Translations under genes and position numbers: made by a program
NCBI RefSeq assembly: GCF_905475395.1
Contig: NC_058337.1
Span: 86,298,368 to 86,362,367, forward strand
DNA length: 64,000 nucleotides
Source of the DNA: Chrysoperla carnea
Lineage: Eukaryota > Arthropoda > Insecta > Neuroptera > Chrysopidae
Direction: 5' to 3'
Part shown: positions 1 to 13,126 of the stretch, piece after piece
Numbering within the stretch: position 1 is the first letter of the stretch
Layout of the letters: each line of letters opens with the position of its first letter
The notes under the pieces: generated by a model
Seen by the model: the letters and a program-made list of their open reading frames with translations, nothing else
What the model was told of the DNA's origin: nothing
Databases searched by the model: none

Positions 1-157
1 TTACTTTATTATAACGGTGTAAACAATGAATTAAAAATATAAAAAAAATACATGAATATTCCCTATTATTATTAACGTAACTTTTGGTGCCATCTATGTT
101 CATTAACTAATTTTGGCTTTCAATTTAATGGTTCATATTTATTCTAATTTTTTTTAG

Positions 158-3100
158 ACTCCCGAAGGAAAAATTGGAACTTTTAACTTAGATCATCATT
201 TTATTGGATCTGAAAATAATTCACTGTCCGTGGTACTTTATGGAGAATTAGGTACTGCTGAATTTGCACGTTTTCATCGTGCGATAAAACAACATGTACT
301 TAGTGGAAAAATTGATTATGTTATTCGTCATTTTGTAAAAGTACGTAAAATAATCTTTATTAATTTAACATATAGTATTCACGAAAAATTCATAATATAA
401 AATTACCTTGGTTAATTTTAGAGTCGACCGAATCGAAGACTCCGACTCTCTGGTTATGGCGTAGAATTACAAATGAAATCTACCGAGTATAAAGCAGAGG
501 ATGATACCAAAATCAAAGAAGATGGAACGAACGAAGATCAAAGTTCTGAAGATGAAGACGAAGAAGTGGATGGATTTAATGTTCATAAATTAAAGTAAGC
601 GTTTTGAAAAATTTATTCGAAATAAAATTGTTTATCAGATTCGAATTAAAAGATTAGAATCTTAAATTTCCTTCTGGTTTCAAATCTAAGATTTTAGCTA
701 AAAAAATTTTTTTTTTACATCATTACTGTTTTTATTATATATTATATTATATAAAAAAATATTTAAAATACATTAAAATTTTGAGATATTTAAACGCAGT
801 TTTTTGGCGCTCTCTGTTGATGACGTATAAGTACAATTTTTGACAGTTCAATGTATAATTTACACTTTAAAAAAATGAATTTACAACACAGATAATAAAA
901 AGCCGTAGAATAGTATAATTTGATGAAATACCATATGAAATGTAAGTAATTAATATAATACAGGATGTCAACAAATTTGACAAGCCCGTACTATGATGTC
1001 ACGTCCGTATAAAAATTTGAATTTCCGTTTTAGAAATTTTTAAATGCCCTCACTGAGTTACGGAAGAAAAATATTTTAACCAAATTTAAATTTCATGAAT
1101 ATTCCCTATTATTAATAAACTGAAAAATAGAAAATTCCTATCGAAACACACAGACAATTTTTTTCTAATGGCTATGCCTTTAATTTATCTGAATGTATAG
1201 AATCAATTAAAATATAGTAATTAGTATAGTATAAAATTCAAATTTTTTTCTAGAACACTTTATCCCGATATGGCATCAAACCTAGACAAATTTCGTCAAT
1301 TCCTAATCGAATCATCGAGTGAAATGGCTCCATTAAAAGTATGGCAATTCCAAGAATTAAGTTTACAAGCCGCTGAACGTATAATGCAAGCACCAAAAGA
1401 AGAAGCCTTACACGTTTTAACATACATTTCACAAAATTTCCCAATGCAAGCAAAATCTTTAGTGCGAACGGTAGTTAACAATGATTTAAAAAAGGAAATT
1501 AAATTGAATCAAGAATTATTTAGTAGCAATTTAAATTTACAACCCTCCGATACTGCTTTATTTATTAACGGAATGTTTTTCGATTTAGATATTGTCGATA
1601 TCATTTCATTGTTTGAAGTAATTCGACAAGAGCAACGTGTTATGCAAGGTCTTCATAATATTGGGGTTAGCAATAAGAGAATGTCTGCACTTTTAGAATT
1701 AGATTTGAATGAAGCAAGTAGTGGAGGGCAAGAATTCGCAATTGATATTCGAGATTCAGCTATAAATTGGATAAATGACCTCGAAACGGATTCGAAGTAT
1801 CGAGGATGGGGTTCAAGTTTAATGGATTTGCTACGTCCAACATTTCCTGGCATGTTACGGAATATTAGAAAAAATTTATATAATTTAGTATTAATTATTA
1901 ACCCGGCCTCGCTAGAAGCAAAACCATTGTTAAAACTTGCCGAATCTTTTGTAGTTCATCTTGCTCCATTGCGAGTGGGTATTGTTTTTGCTGTAAATGA
2001 TTCAAAAGATACCATGGGTAAAACTGACCCTGATATTGCTATGCTGTGTGCATATAACTATGTGGCTCAAAACAAAGATCCCGAACAAGCGTTAGGATTC
2101 TTGACCGAAGTGTACTCAAAAGTTGAAAAAGAGTTAAGTGCTGAAGACGTTATTTCAATTTTCAAAGAACTATATCCTCGTGCAGATATTGATGATGTCT
2201 TTAGTGAGGATTCAGATTATGATTTTGGACGACATTTAGCTAAAGATTTCGTCCAAAGGACTGGTTTAACGACTCCGTCTGCATTAATGAATGGAATACC
2301 TCTTTTACAATCGCAGCTAAATGCTGATGAATTTGAAGAGGCTGTTCTTACGGAAGTCATGCAACAAACACCCGTTTTTCAAAAAGCTATTTATCGCGGA
2401 GAATTTTCTGATCGGCACAATACAGTTGACTACTTAATGGATAAACCAAATGTTATGCCACGATTAAATCAACGGATTTTAACACAAGAATCGTCACAAT
2501 TTTTGGATATGACTGGATCACCAGTAAAGTTAGATGTGTCGAAATTGTTGCAAGCATCAAATCGAGATTTAACAGCAACAGCTGTTGAAAACTTTAAATA
2601 TTTTTCGATAAGTAAAAAAGAAAATACAGTGAAAATGTTGACATTTTGGGTAATTGGTGATTTAAATTGTGCTAAAACACGAGATTTGTTAGCATCAGCC
2701 TTAGCATATGCGGTAAGATTTGATATTTTTAATTAAAAAATGAATTGACTATTATCAGCATTCCAGATTGTAATGTTAATAATTTTTGGTTACAGAAATC
2801 AAATAGTGAATCACGAGTGGCGTTTATTCCAAATGTTCAAAAAGATAAACCTGGCCAAGATCAATTATTGAATAAAATTGCCTTAGCAAGTGTACAAGCA
2901 TTAACACCAGCCAAAGCATTAAGTTTTATGTTAACAATGTTACGAGAAAAAGAAATTGAACGTGATTTATCGAAATATCCAGTAAGTCATTCCTGCCTCT
3001 CATCTGTGAAAAAATTATTTTCAATTTATAATTTTTTAGGATGAAATTAGAGCAATTGTTCACGATCAAGAAATTTATTTGAAAATGTTACGAGTTTACT

Positions 3101-6100
3101 GCCAACGTGTTCTAAGTTTTGGCCCCGGGCAACGTGGTGTTGTCGCTAATGGTCGGGTATTGGGACCGTTAAACGATGATGAAACTTTGGATTTAGAAGA
3201 TTTTGTGTTACTTGAACGTCATAGTATGAGTTCGTATGGTGATAAAATTTTAAAAGCATTAAAAAAATTAAATGATGAAGACGATAGTGGTAGGTTTATA
3301 ATAAAACATATATTGATTGAAATGACATTTTGATCGGAAGTGCTCAGTAAGAATCAATCGGTCGAACGCAACCATTTAATCTTAAAAATATAGAATGTTT
3401 GAAATATATTCTTTTTCTTTTTACAGATTTAACAAGTAATCAAATGCTTCGATTAATACCACTTCTAGTATCACGACCACAAAGCCGATCTCGTTTCGAA
3501 ATTAATTTCTTTACTGATGACTACAGTGTGTTAAAATTACCAGCAGCAAATCCAAGTAAACCAGCATTCGAAATTGCTGCTATTGTTGATCCTGTATCAA
3601 GAGGTGCTCAAAAATTAGGACCAATTTTGAATAATTTACAAATGATCTTAAATTGTAACATTCGGGTTTTTCTAAATAGTGTCGATAAATGTAGTGATAT
3701 GCCACTGAAAAGGTTTGTAACGGTTAAAAATCCGTATTTGCTGAAAAGATATTAATATACGTTTTAATGTTACAGTTTTTATCGCTTCGTTTTGGAGCCC
3801 GAAGTTTTATTTACCGTAAATGGGGCACATTCTCCAGGGCCTATTGCTCGTTTTTCAGGCATGCCAACAGCACCACTGCTAACACAAAATATGCACGTAC
3901 CTGAAAATTGGCTGGTTAATGTCGTTCGAGCTGTCCATGATTTAGATAATATTCGATTAGAAGATGTAGAATCGGTAGTTCATAGTGAATATGAATTGGA
4001 GTATTTACTATTAGAAGGACACTGTTTCGAAACAACAACTGGAGCTCCTCCACGAGGATTGCAAGTTACCTTGGGAACCGAATCAAATCCTGTATTAGTT
4101 GATACAATTGTTATGGCTAATTTGGGATACTTCCAATTAAAAGCTAATCCAGGTGCATGGATTTTACGATTACGTCAAGGGCGTAGTGCTGACATCTACG
4201 ATATTATTAGGTATTAAAATTAATGATATTTATTTTTTCGAGTGTATGTTAATGTAATTTCTTTTAGCCATGAAGGTAGCGACACTCCTGCAAATTCTAA
4301 AGACATCAAAGTAGTAATTAGTTCACTTCGATCGAATATTTTGAAGTTAAAAGTGGCGAAAAAACCTGATATGAAACATATGGATTTATTGGGTGAAGAA
4401 AAATCAAATTCTGGTATTTGGAATTCAATAACAAGGTATTTTTCATGATTTTTTATGGCTTAATTTCAACTTTTATGGTTTAACTCATAATATTTTTTTA
4501 ATAACGTCCCACTATTCTTTTTTCAAAAATACTGCGAATATTCATTCATTTTCTGTTTACTGCGCTTTACATTTTTTTTTTAAATTGAGATAAATTAATT
4601 TTAAACATATTAGTTATTTTTTTATTTTCGTTTTGTGCATGGCAAAATCAGTGCGATTCATAAAATAACACGGTAATTAATTTTCTTTTAACAAAACTGT
4701 TAATTTGTGTTTTCTATCATAAAATTTTTCAATTATAGCTCATTTGGAAGTGGAACTGATGAAGAGCAAGAAGAAAAAATCAACATATTTTCAGTTGCAT
4801 CAGGTCACTTGTATGAGCGTTTCTTAAAAATTATGATGTTGTCAGTATTAAAACATACAAAAACGCCTGTTAAATTTTGGTTTTTGAAAAATTATCTTTC
4901 TCCGCAATTTAAAGTAAGTTGTTAATGTCACCAGTATTCCCTTCGATCGTAACTGGTATAAGAATGAGTAAAGTATGAAATGAAAATGGATAATTTGGCT
5001 TATATGAGTATATGTCTGCAGAATTGTCACTCATTCTGATTTTCCTAATTTAGCTGCATTAAATGTTCTCTGGATCTAACAAATACTCTATTGAGATTTT
5101 TTCTAAACTTTCTAGGACTTTTTGCCAATAATGGCCAAGAATTATGGTTTTGAATATTCTCTAGTTGAATATAAATGGCCACGATGGTTACACCAACAAA
5201 CCGAAAAACAGCGAATTATTTGGGGGTATAAAATTTTGTTCTTAGATGTACTTTTCCCTCTGGATGTTAAAAAAATCATTTTCGTTGATGCCGATCAGGT
5301 ATGACTTTATATTACATCATAGTAACATCAAAATCTTAAATACTTTTATATTATAGGTTGTTCGAGCAGACATGAAAGAATTGCGAGATTTAGATTTGGG
5401 CGGTGCTCCATACGCTTATACACCATTCTGTGATTCCCGTACCGAAATGGATGGTTTCCGATTCTGGAAACAAGGATATTGGCGTAATCATTTACAAGGA
5501 CGCAGATATCATATATCTGCTTTGTATGTTGTTGATTTGAAACGATTCAGACGTATTGCGGCTGGGGACCGTTTACGTGGACAATACCAAGCATTGAGTC
5601 AAGATCGTAACAGTTTGTCAAATTTAGATCAAGATTTACCAAATAATATGATACATCAAGTAGCAATTAAATCATTACCACAAGAATGGTTGTGGTGTGA
5701 AACTTGGTGTGATGATGAATCGAAAAAGTACGCGAAAACAATCGATTTGGTAAGATGAAAATTATGATTTAGTATTATAAAGAATGTGTCATAATGAGCT
5801 GTTCCGGATTATAAAACCGGTATTATAGATTATGTCAAATTTTAAAGCCCGACAATAATATACTGTCCTGGCCTCATTAATCCCGATTATAAAATAATGA
5901 AATAGCGATACTTGTTAATCCAAAACATTACTAATATTATTTTTGTTTTATTTTAAGTGTAATAACCCGATGACAAAAGAGGCAAAATTAAATGCGGCTG
6001 TAAGGATTGTTGAAGAATGGAAAGATTACGATAATGAAATACGAAAATTACAGCAACAATTACTTAACGGCGAATTAATAGATGAAATTAAGGAATCTTC

Positions 6101-6192
6101 ACATTCAGGTAATTGATTTTAATTTTTAATAAAAAACCAAACATACTAATATTAGTTTTTTATTATTTTCAGCAGAACATTCTGAGTTATGA
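158..6192 (+). CDS. Uggt: UDP-glucose:glycoprotein glucosyltransferase (UGGT), 5'-partial, 13 exons
   Basis: This enzyme senses misfolding in the ER lumen and adds glucose to Man9GlcNAc2 on unfolded glycoproteins, sending them back to calnexin/calreticulin. Exons inferred from GT/AG borders and unbroken frame: 158-340, 422-594, 1254-2712, 2796-2981, 3040-3289, 3427-3712, 3776-4210, 4268-4435, 4739-4913, 5116-5298, 5357-5749, 5958-6108, 6173-6192. They total 4,062 nt, or 1,353 residues plus stop. Family members have about 1,500-1,560 residues, so roughly the first 180-200, including the signal peptide, lie left of the window. Exons 1-8 encode the thioredoxin-like and beta-sandwich folding-sensor region, with an acidic stretch at the end of exon 2. 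Exons 9-12 encode the GT24 catalytic domain, with the metal-binding DxD in FVDADQ at the end of exon 10. The protein ends in HSEL, a KDEL-type retrieval signal. Nothing was recognised in the 659-bp intron 595-1253. Family assignment is essentially certain; exact borders are inferred. Confidence 0.96.
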
Positions 6193-6394
6193 CCTGTTCA
6201 AATTATTAATAGAAATAATGAACAGCCATAATGTAAGTGTAGCATAATTTTCCCTCGTTATGTGATTCTTTATTTTTTTTAAGCATTAAGAATCGTTTTA
6301 ATTATTATAATTTTTCGTAAAATCGAGAAAAAAAACCTTCGAAACATTACCTGTTTTTGTATAGAATAATTTGAACACTAAGTTTTTGAATTTC

Positions 6395-6400
6395 AATAAA
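6395..6400 (+). terminator. Candidate poly(A) signal for UGGT
   Basis: AATAAA lies about 200 nt after the UGGT stop codon in an AT-rich stretch that fits a short 3' UTR. It is the clearest canonical hexamer seen downstream of the stop. No transcript evidence is available. Confidence 0.5.
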
Positions 6401-9400
6401 AACAAAAAAGAATTTTTTACATTAATTATGTTGTTTTAATTTTTTTGAAATCCGCAAGTAGCTAGATACAGAATATGTTCAGGATCCAGAGCAATGAACC
6501 TATTCGTTATGAGCTTAATTTATTACTAAGAGGACTCTAACTTCCCAGAAGTGCACAATGCCTAAATTTGATTGCCATTATTTTTATTCTTGAATTTTCA
6601 TTTTTAAGGCTATGCATTTAAAAACAAAAAAAAAGGTACGAAATTGTTGTTTATTTATTTTATTTAATTACAATAATTAACAATAATAAAATTTTAACTT
6701 CTTCGTGGAAAAACACTTCCAATTGTCGTATTCATTGTGGCTATTCGATGAAAATATTTCTGGGATTTTAAAATTACTCCCAATAATTTTCTTATCCTTC
6801 TTCTGCTCTTCAAATACCAATACAACACTCGAACAACGTTATTTTCACGCGAACAGATTGTAACAATTATTAAAATTGTATTGTTCTGGTGTGCAATTCA
6901 CACTTAGCTCTGTTCCCACGGCATGAGGCTCGAGGCGTTGGCCGGTAGTAATCACAGTCTCGTAACATAGAAATGTCGCAGTCAACTAGGTTAATTAGCC
7001 ATTCAATCCACTGCCTAGCTTTTTTAATAAACGGTGCCGTTCAACTAGCGGCCTGATCGATATTCAGCCATTCAATTAAACAGCTAGGCAAATGACTTGA
7101 ATTTAAATTTAGTTCCACTTCAGTACCTGGCGCTGAAATCCAACACTGTCAATATCGCGTCGGCAAAGAACAATATTCTTGGTGTTTCTCACAGTTTAAT
7201 TGTGTTTACGGGAAAAAGTACAATGGAAGAATGTGGGGACAAAAAGTTGGAACTAAGTATGGTATTATTAAAAACTGGCTTTGATGGCAAAGTTGTAATC
7301 CTGCTGTGAATCAATGTCGCAATAATGGATCTGCTCTTTTTTTATTTGAATTTAACTTGCGTTAGCAATACTATTTTAATTACTTAGATGTTTACTTTGC
7401 TATTGAGTTACAGTTTTTGATCTCATGGTTACCAAATAACAATATATTATATTTAAATAAACAATTTCTTATGTCAAATCTTTTACCCTTTTTTCAAATT
7501 CGGTTACTAAGCTAGTTGGCTGCGATAGATACACAATAAATGGTTATAATTCGAGACTTTACTATTTATATCTATCATTTACTTTTTTAGGACAAATATA
7601 GTGCAGAAGCTAAGCAGTTGTATTTGTATTTCATTATAATACATAACGCTTTTGCAGGTTTCGTTTTGGTGCTCGTAGTGCATGAACGGCACTTTGTTAG
7701 CCAAATCTGATGTAATATTTGTATTCAGCACTCTCGGAAACCAGGTCAATGATATTGATGTCATACACTCAAACCCACCACCGGATTGATACGTTATATT
7801 TGCCAATTTCATTTCAACCTTCAAATGGCTAATCTTTGCAAGAAGTTAAGTTTAATAACTGCACACTTTTCTTTGTTTTAATTTCTTTTCAACCTCTACT
7901 ACTAGAACCACATTTTCGAATGATTTCTTTATTCTGTAAAACTTGTATTAATTGTGTTTATAAAATGAATGCGTACATACGCACACATAGTCCAACACAA
8001 AAATATAGAAAAAAAACTACGTGTCAATAGAATAAGCATTTCAAAAATTATTTTCATGTAGATAGAGGTGGTAATGGAGGTAATGACACTTATAGTCTCT
8101 AACTATTTTTTCAAGTGTCCCGAACCCGAAAATCATATCGAATTTGACGAGTGACGTGATGGTCATGAGCTGCAATCTCGAAATGAGGACATTTCACGAG
8201 GCAGGCAATAAATACCTACTACTCACCTGCAAAAGCGTTTTTCATTAGAGTGAAATATATGGTTTGGTCCTATTTTGATGATTAATTTCAGAACAGTATG
8301 AATCCAGATAATCAAATTTAATATTTTAACCCATCTACTTTTTTGTTGGAATAAAAATTTACTAAAGATATATTAACTCTAATTCACTAAAACTTTGCTA
8401 CATTATTCACACTTATCCACTATTTTAATACAGCTTTCGAATCAGTGTAAAGAAATATAAATTAAAATAATACTTTAAAGTACTGGAATAAAATAGATAT
8501 AAAATTATAGGAATTTTAGTTAAAAATGGTTATTATGAACCTGTAAAATGGATGAATTGTAAGTTCATCGGATATGTATACTCGATTTCGGTTAATTAAT
8601 TAATTAACATAGTTAATTAAGTAGTTATAATTAGCCTTCTTACTATATAGAATTCCCGTTTTTTTATAAATGCAGTTTTTGTAAAGTTGTCGCAATTGTT
8701 TTGAACGGGAATATTCATGGAGGTATAATAGAAGGAATATTCGCCTATTTATACAATAACTCAAACCATGAAGAGCTGAAATTTTAACAGTGTGTTCCCT
8801 AAAAAGGATAATGTGTTCGCTAACAATGTCTAATTCCAATGTTATCTTTGATCATTTTAAAAAGTTTGTTATACAAATTTTTTCGCCTTTTTACGGCGCG
8901 TAAGCTTATTAAACACTTTTTTATTTTTAACTCAATCCGACGGTGTCTGGCGCGAAAGACCGGATTAGGCCACTTTACCATTTTTTTTGGACCCCTTCCG
9001 ACCATAAAAAAATGTTAGATTTTAGTTTCTTCAATTTGTATCATAATGATCTACTAAAATCAATTTTTTTCTCCGAACTCAGAATTAAATTATTCAAAAA
9101 GTTAATTTGATCACACTATTATAGACAGTTTAATCACTGATACCCAAGTGCTGATCAGTTGCTGTTTTCACTTGCTGGTTAAATTAGCCTTCAATGGACT
9201 GTATAAATCATAGAGGGTTCCAGGTTTGTATTTCGGTCAAATTTTTCAAACATTGGAAAAAGACGGCTTAGATGGTTTTGTACAAATGTATCCACGAGGC
9301 TTGAAAATGGTCCCAATTTACAACTACAGTGATCTGAAGCCGAAGAATCGTAATAAATACGTATTTCTTATTATGCTTTTCTATAAATAAATATGTAGAA

Positions 9401-10154
9401 TTTTTTGCTAGTAAAAATCTACAAAGAATCAGGTACAAAAATATGTCGAGTTGAGTGCTCCGGAATGTTCCATAATGGGGAAATTTTCTTGGAAAGTAGC
9501 GTTTGTTAGGAGTGTTAGTCAGTTAGACACTCTAACTTGGTCACTTTTTAACTAATATTATTAATGACTATTATTTTTACTTTTGTTATTTTAATTAAAT
9601 TAATAAAAAAAACTTTCAAAAATATATTTAATTCAAAATAAAGTTACAATCACCACTATTTGACTTGATTTGATAATCTATTGACTACTTGGGTAATTAA
9701 TCGAGGGGTCAATCGTCTTGCATTATCTTCTGCCCTGTAATTCAAAGAGTTGGATAAGTTTGAATGAATGCAGTTACATAAATTATAACAATAGAAATAA
9801 ACTTGAAAATAAATTTTGTTAGTTTGCCAATCATCAGTCTACAAGAATTGACTCCCACTTAAGACCAACTAATTATAATAGTAATCTATGAGACTTAAAT
9901 ATTAAGGGTTAGGCGTAAGTCCAAACATCCATGCTTGGTCGCTTGTACTTATGCCTTATCCTAAGTGAACCCGATATTTAAAATAGTATCAATTATGCCA
10001 CTTGTGAATTAAATCTCAAAGATTGATTTTGGTTTACTTAATCTCAAGTCATATTTAACAAATCGCTAGGGGAGTTTTCTTCTAAAGGCTAAATATTTTC
10101 GTGGTTCTACTATTATTCAGTCTCGATTGACTTAGAAGCCCTAACTTGAGAAAC
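6401..10154. other. Intergenic region between UGGT and TAM41
   Basis: The two genes converge here. No complete gene is visible. At about 6900-7080 there is a relatively GC-rich stretch with an imperfect duplication in which AGCCATTCAAT and a CTAGG-containing motif recur. A short open frame at 9214-9390 is protein-like and is listed separately. Reverse-strand open frames at 7579-7824, 8600-8839 and 8820-9005 resemble no family I know and are probably chance or transposon debris. Confidence 0.6.
9214..9390 (+). pseudogene. Orphan protein-like open frame (possible exon or relic)
   Basis: This frame of 58 codons plus stop opens just after an in-frame TAG at 9211. It has a balanced, protein-like composition, with segments such as EKDGLDGFVQMYPRGLKM and VPIYNYSDLKPK, unlike the Lys/Asn/Ile-rich noise around it. 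It has no start codon near its beginning. An AG at 9221-9222 could be a splice acceptor. I recognise no family. It could be a lone exon, a fragment of a processed pseudogene, or a piece of a transposon ORF. The last dozen residues look like ordinary AT-rich noise. Confidence 0.3.
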
Positions 10155-11255
10155 TTACATCATTTTCATAATTTTTCTACCACTGTACACAACACTCTTT
10201 TTGATACCAGCCGTTGCAATGCCTTTTAAACTTTGTCTCACCGAGGAATTCCATACAATTTCCTTCAAACTTTCTCTCACAACATAATTACAGTCGGGAT
10301 CGTATGCAATAGCTCTTAAAACATCTTCAGTATCTTGTTTGGCTGTACCTTTATTCCAATATCGTACAAGTGCCCTTTGTGGACATTTTGGTAATTGGTT
10401 TAAATGGTGTAATTTCGCTAAAGGATGTACATCTTGACTACAATTTATAAAATAATGCGTATTACTTTTTTTATCATTCACATTTTTCGGAGTTTGAGGG
10501 TCGGCATCAAGTAACAAATTCTTATCATTTGGAATTATAATTCCAGTATTTGTAGCTGTTACTATTGGGAAATCGACATATTCTTTCATGGTTTTTACCA
10601 CCGGCAAATATAAATTTCTGAAACCAATTAATTGAGGTTTTACAATATTTTCGACTTTATTTTTGTTTTCTCCAAAAGTCATCCGAAAATCTCCACCATA
10701 ACTTATATTTGATACCGTATGATAAAACTCGTATTCAGAAAATGATTCAGGTAACATTAATAGTGCTGCATGAACAGCTGACTTAATATTTAGCTGCAAG
10801 GCAGTTTGTAGCTCAACATTTGACGCAGATTTTATAATTTCAACGGGTTTATGTAATCGCCCAGCTAAATAAATATCACACCAATCTAATAAATCTGTAA
10901 TTAAATCTTTTTTGGAAATCACTCCATATTTAATAGTTACACCTTCAATATCCACTAACGTATTAAAATAAACTTTAGCTCCAAATTTCTCTTGGAAGCG
11001 TACAATAAAACTATGACCTAAATATTTTAGACTACTATAATGACTAGGATTAATCTGAATGTTAGCTTTATGCCATCGATGTGGATTATCAACACAATAA
11101 ATTAAATCGATCATATTTTGAGTTCCTGTTGATTTTTTGGTATCATTTAATTGCTTTTTAACACCAGAACCATATGCAAAACAAAATGAAAAGTTTTGTG
11201 GAAAACGTGAAAGTATACGTGAGTATAACGGTGCAATCATTATTGGAGAATTCAT
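10155..11255 (-). CDS. Tam41: Mitochondrial phosphatidate cytidylyltransferase TAM41 (Mmp37 family)
   Basis: The enzyme makes CDP-diacylglycerol from phosphatidic acid and CTP at the mitochondrial inner membrane, the first committed step to cardiolipin. This is a single-exon gene of 366 codons from ATG to TAA. A nucleotidyltransferase-like N-terminus carries FAYGSGVKKQ near residue 28, followed by the acidic motif IDLIYCVDNP. The family signatures HRWHKANIQINPSHYS and YLGHSF come next, then KYGVISKKDLITDLLDW and YLAGRLHKPV. The length is slightly above that of the human protein. The catalytic core starts close to the N-terminus, so no long cleavable presequence is obvious; an upstream 5' exon cannot be excluded. 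The gene converges on UGGT and diverges from PARP1. The complete lack of introns differs from its neighbours. Family assignment is confident. Confidence 0.95.
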   Translation of the reverse strand: MNSPIMIAPLYSRILSRFPQNFSFCFAYGSGVKKQLNDTKKSTGTQNMIDLIYCVDNPHRWHKANIQINPSHYSSLKYLGHSFIVRFQEKFGAKVYFNTLVDIEGVTIKYGVISKKDLITDLLDWCDIYLAGRLHKPVEIIKSASNVELQTALQLNIKSAVHAALLMLPESFSEYEFYHTVSNISYGGDFRMTFGENKNKVENIVKPQLIGFRNLYLPVVKTMKEYVDFPIVTATNTGIIIPNDKNLLLDADPQTPKNVNDKKSNTHYFINCSQDVHPLAKLHHLNQLPKCPQRALVRYWNKGTAKQDTEDVLRAIAYDPDCNYVVRESLKEIVWNSSVRQSLKGIATAGIKKSVVYSGRKIMKMM

Positions 11256-12233
11256 AATGATTTGTTGTTGTAAATAACTACACTTTGAATTAGAAACACA
11301 AATTTATTTAAATTTACATTTATGAAATTTTGTTAAATATCTCATTAGAATTAAATTTAAGTTCATTGAGCATAATGTTTTAGTATCTTTTAACAATGGA
11401 TGGCGTTTTCCGTCTTAGAATTAATAACCTTTATTTTTTCACGTTTATTTTTACAAATTGTGAAACCTGACATTAATCAAACATAACCAATTTTTAACAA
11501 TAAGGATGGGCATAGGAGATCGATATTGCTTAACGATGAATCGATTATTTAGGCCAAGAAAGTCAACTTTTACAAATGGATCGATTCAGTGAGTCGATCT
11601 CAGATACTTAAAAGACTCAATTCGCTTTTTTTTAAAAAAGAATCAAAGAGTGAATGTAACAAAAAATTTTGTATGTTGAAAAATTAAAATTTTGTATTTT
11701 GATCTTGCTTCTCAAGTTGCGGAAATAATTTTAATCCCCGACTCGTTTGGAAGTTAAGTGGTGGAGATATTCCAGTGGCCTCGGTATGGATAAATATCCT
11801 GGGACAAAAGAGAGAGCGTATTTTCCATACCACCCACAACCACCTTCTTCTCCAAAAGAGGTGGTTATTCCACCAGAAAAATGTTAATATTGTCGGAAGC
11901 TAGTCTTTTGATCATAATTTCAGCGGCTGCTTTGCCGAAATGTAAGTTAATTTGAATGAAACTCAACATAATTAGCTTACCTTTATAGAGCTCAGTCCGC
12001 TTTTCTTGTTCCTCATCTTCTTTGAGGACTACCATCTATTTTCACCAGCGAACTCTGGTGACTTTGAGTTCGCCTATACGGAAAGTTTTGCAGAAGGAAC
12101 AGTACAAAAAACTTTTCTACTGTTTATACTTGCTTCTAATTTAGGTACCTCTTCATTCTTGTTGGGTGGCTTCTCAGTTTGAGACAGCGTCGGGCCTAAG
12201 CACTCCAATATTCTAAACCAACATATATATTAA

Positions 12234-12475
12234 GGACGTAAAACTAGCGTGGAGAGTGTAGCAGGAAAAGGCGCCTATCTGAGCGAGTCGGTCGCTTTTT
12301 AGAATTTTTTGTCTTTTGTTTTCAATTAATTGAACAATTTTAATTGTTTTCAATCACTTAGACAATCTAATGCGCAGTACAAAGTACACAACGACCGATG
12401 ACTAGACCTCGCCCATATAGGCGCCTTAAATTCAGCCATGGTTGTTTATAGCTTGGTATAGGACGTTTCATGTCC
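12234..12475. mobile_element. Short TIR element flanked by TTAA (piggyBac-type MITE candidate)
   Basis: Terminal inverted repeats start GGACGTAAAAC on the left and, read from the other strand, GGACATGAAAC on the right. Further inside, AAGGCGCCTAT is also mirrored, at about 12270 and 12418. Both ends abut TTAA (12230-12233 and 12476-12479), the target-site duplication of piggyBac-superfamily elements. The 242-bp body has no coding capacity, so this would be a non-autonomous copy. Superfamily is inferred from the TTAA alone. Confidence 0.65.
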
Positions 12476-12596
12476 TTAATAACATTCTGTTAGATACCAA
12501 TTGACCATATAGATAGAAGTATTACCATAGTCCATAGTATTAGGAGTATTACATACGTTTAACCCCCGAACTAAAAAAAACAGGTGTTATAACCGC

Positions 12597-12870
12597 TATG
12601 TGTGTGTGTGTGTGCCTGTCTGTCTGTGGCATCGTAACGACTAAACGGATGAACCGATTTTAATTTTTTTTGGTTTCGTTTGAAAAGTAATTTAATGGAG
12701 AGTGTTCTTAACTATGTTTCAAGTGCGAGTTTAGAATTCCGTACCCGAAAAAAAAACAAAAAATTGGCGACGACCTTAAAAATACTTTAAGGAAATAGAT
12801 AATTAAATGGAGAGTGTTTTTATATATGTTTCAAGTGCTAGTTTAGGGTTCTGTACCCGAAAAATTTGTC
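12597..12870. repeat. GT microsatellite followed by tandem-duplicated interspersed repeat
   Basis: A (GT)n run is followed by CTGTCTGTCTGTGG. Two copies of a unit beginning AATGGAGAGTGTT then follow with a 112-bp period (12694 and 12806). Each contains ATGTTTCAAGTGC and a TTC(C/T)GTACCCGAAAAA segment. This is typical of an old insect interspersed repeat rather than a gene. Confidence 0.6.
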
Positions 12871-13126
12871 AGGGGCTTTTTAAATTTTGTAAATTTCACT
12901 TGTTTCGTACACATGTGTAGAGTAGTAGTTCTTTTATGTCATACAAGTTTATAAAAAATTATTTAGATGTCTCACTGATAGTGTTTGTGTTTCCTCTATT
13001 AATCTTTAACCTGTTTATCATTTCCCGGTAAATTGTGCTTAAAATTAAACTATTTTGTTGTGTCAGTATTTGTCAGTCTTTATATTTTATAATCAAAATT
13101 ATAATATTTAAAAATAATAATAAATT

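Larger units (their letters stand above)
11256..13126. other. Divergent intergenic region, TAM41 and PARP1 upstream sequences
   Basis: About 1.9 kb separates the two start codons and should contain both promoters and 5' UTRs. I see no clear TATA box or initiator that I would defend. It contains a 242-bp TIR element (12234-12475) and a tandemly duplicated repeat after a GT microsatellite (about 12597-12870), both listed separately. Confidence 0.6.

Noticed and set aside
7579-7824. 81-codon minus-strand frame with several cysteines and N-glycosylation-like motifs
   Set aside because: No ATG context, family match or splice structure that I could support.
8820-9005. Basic 61-codon minus-strand frame
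   Set aside because: No recognisable domain; it lies in repeat-like DNA.
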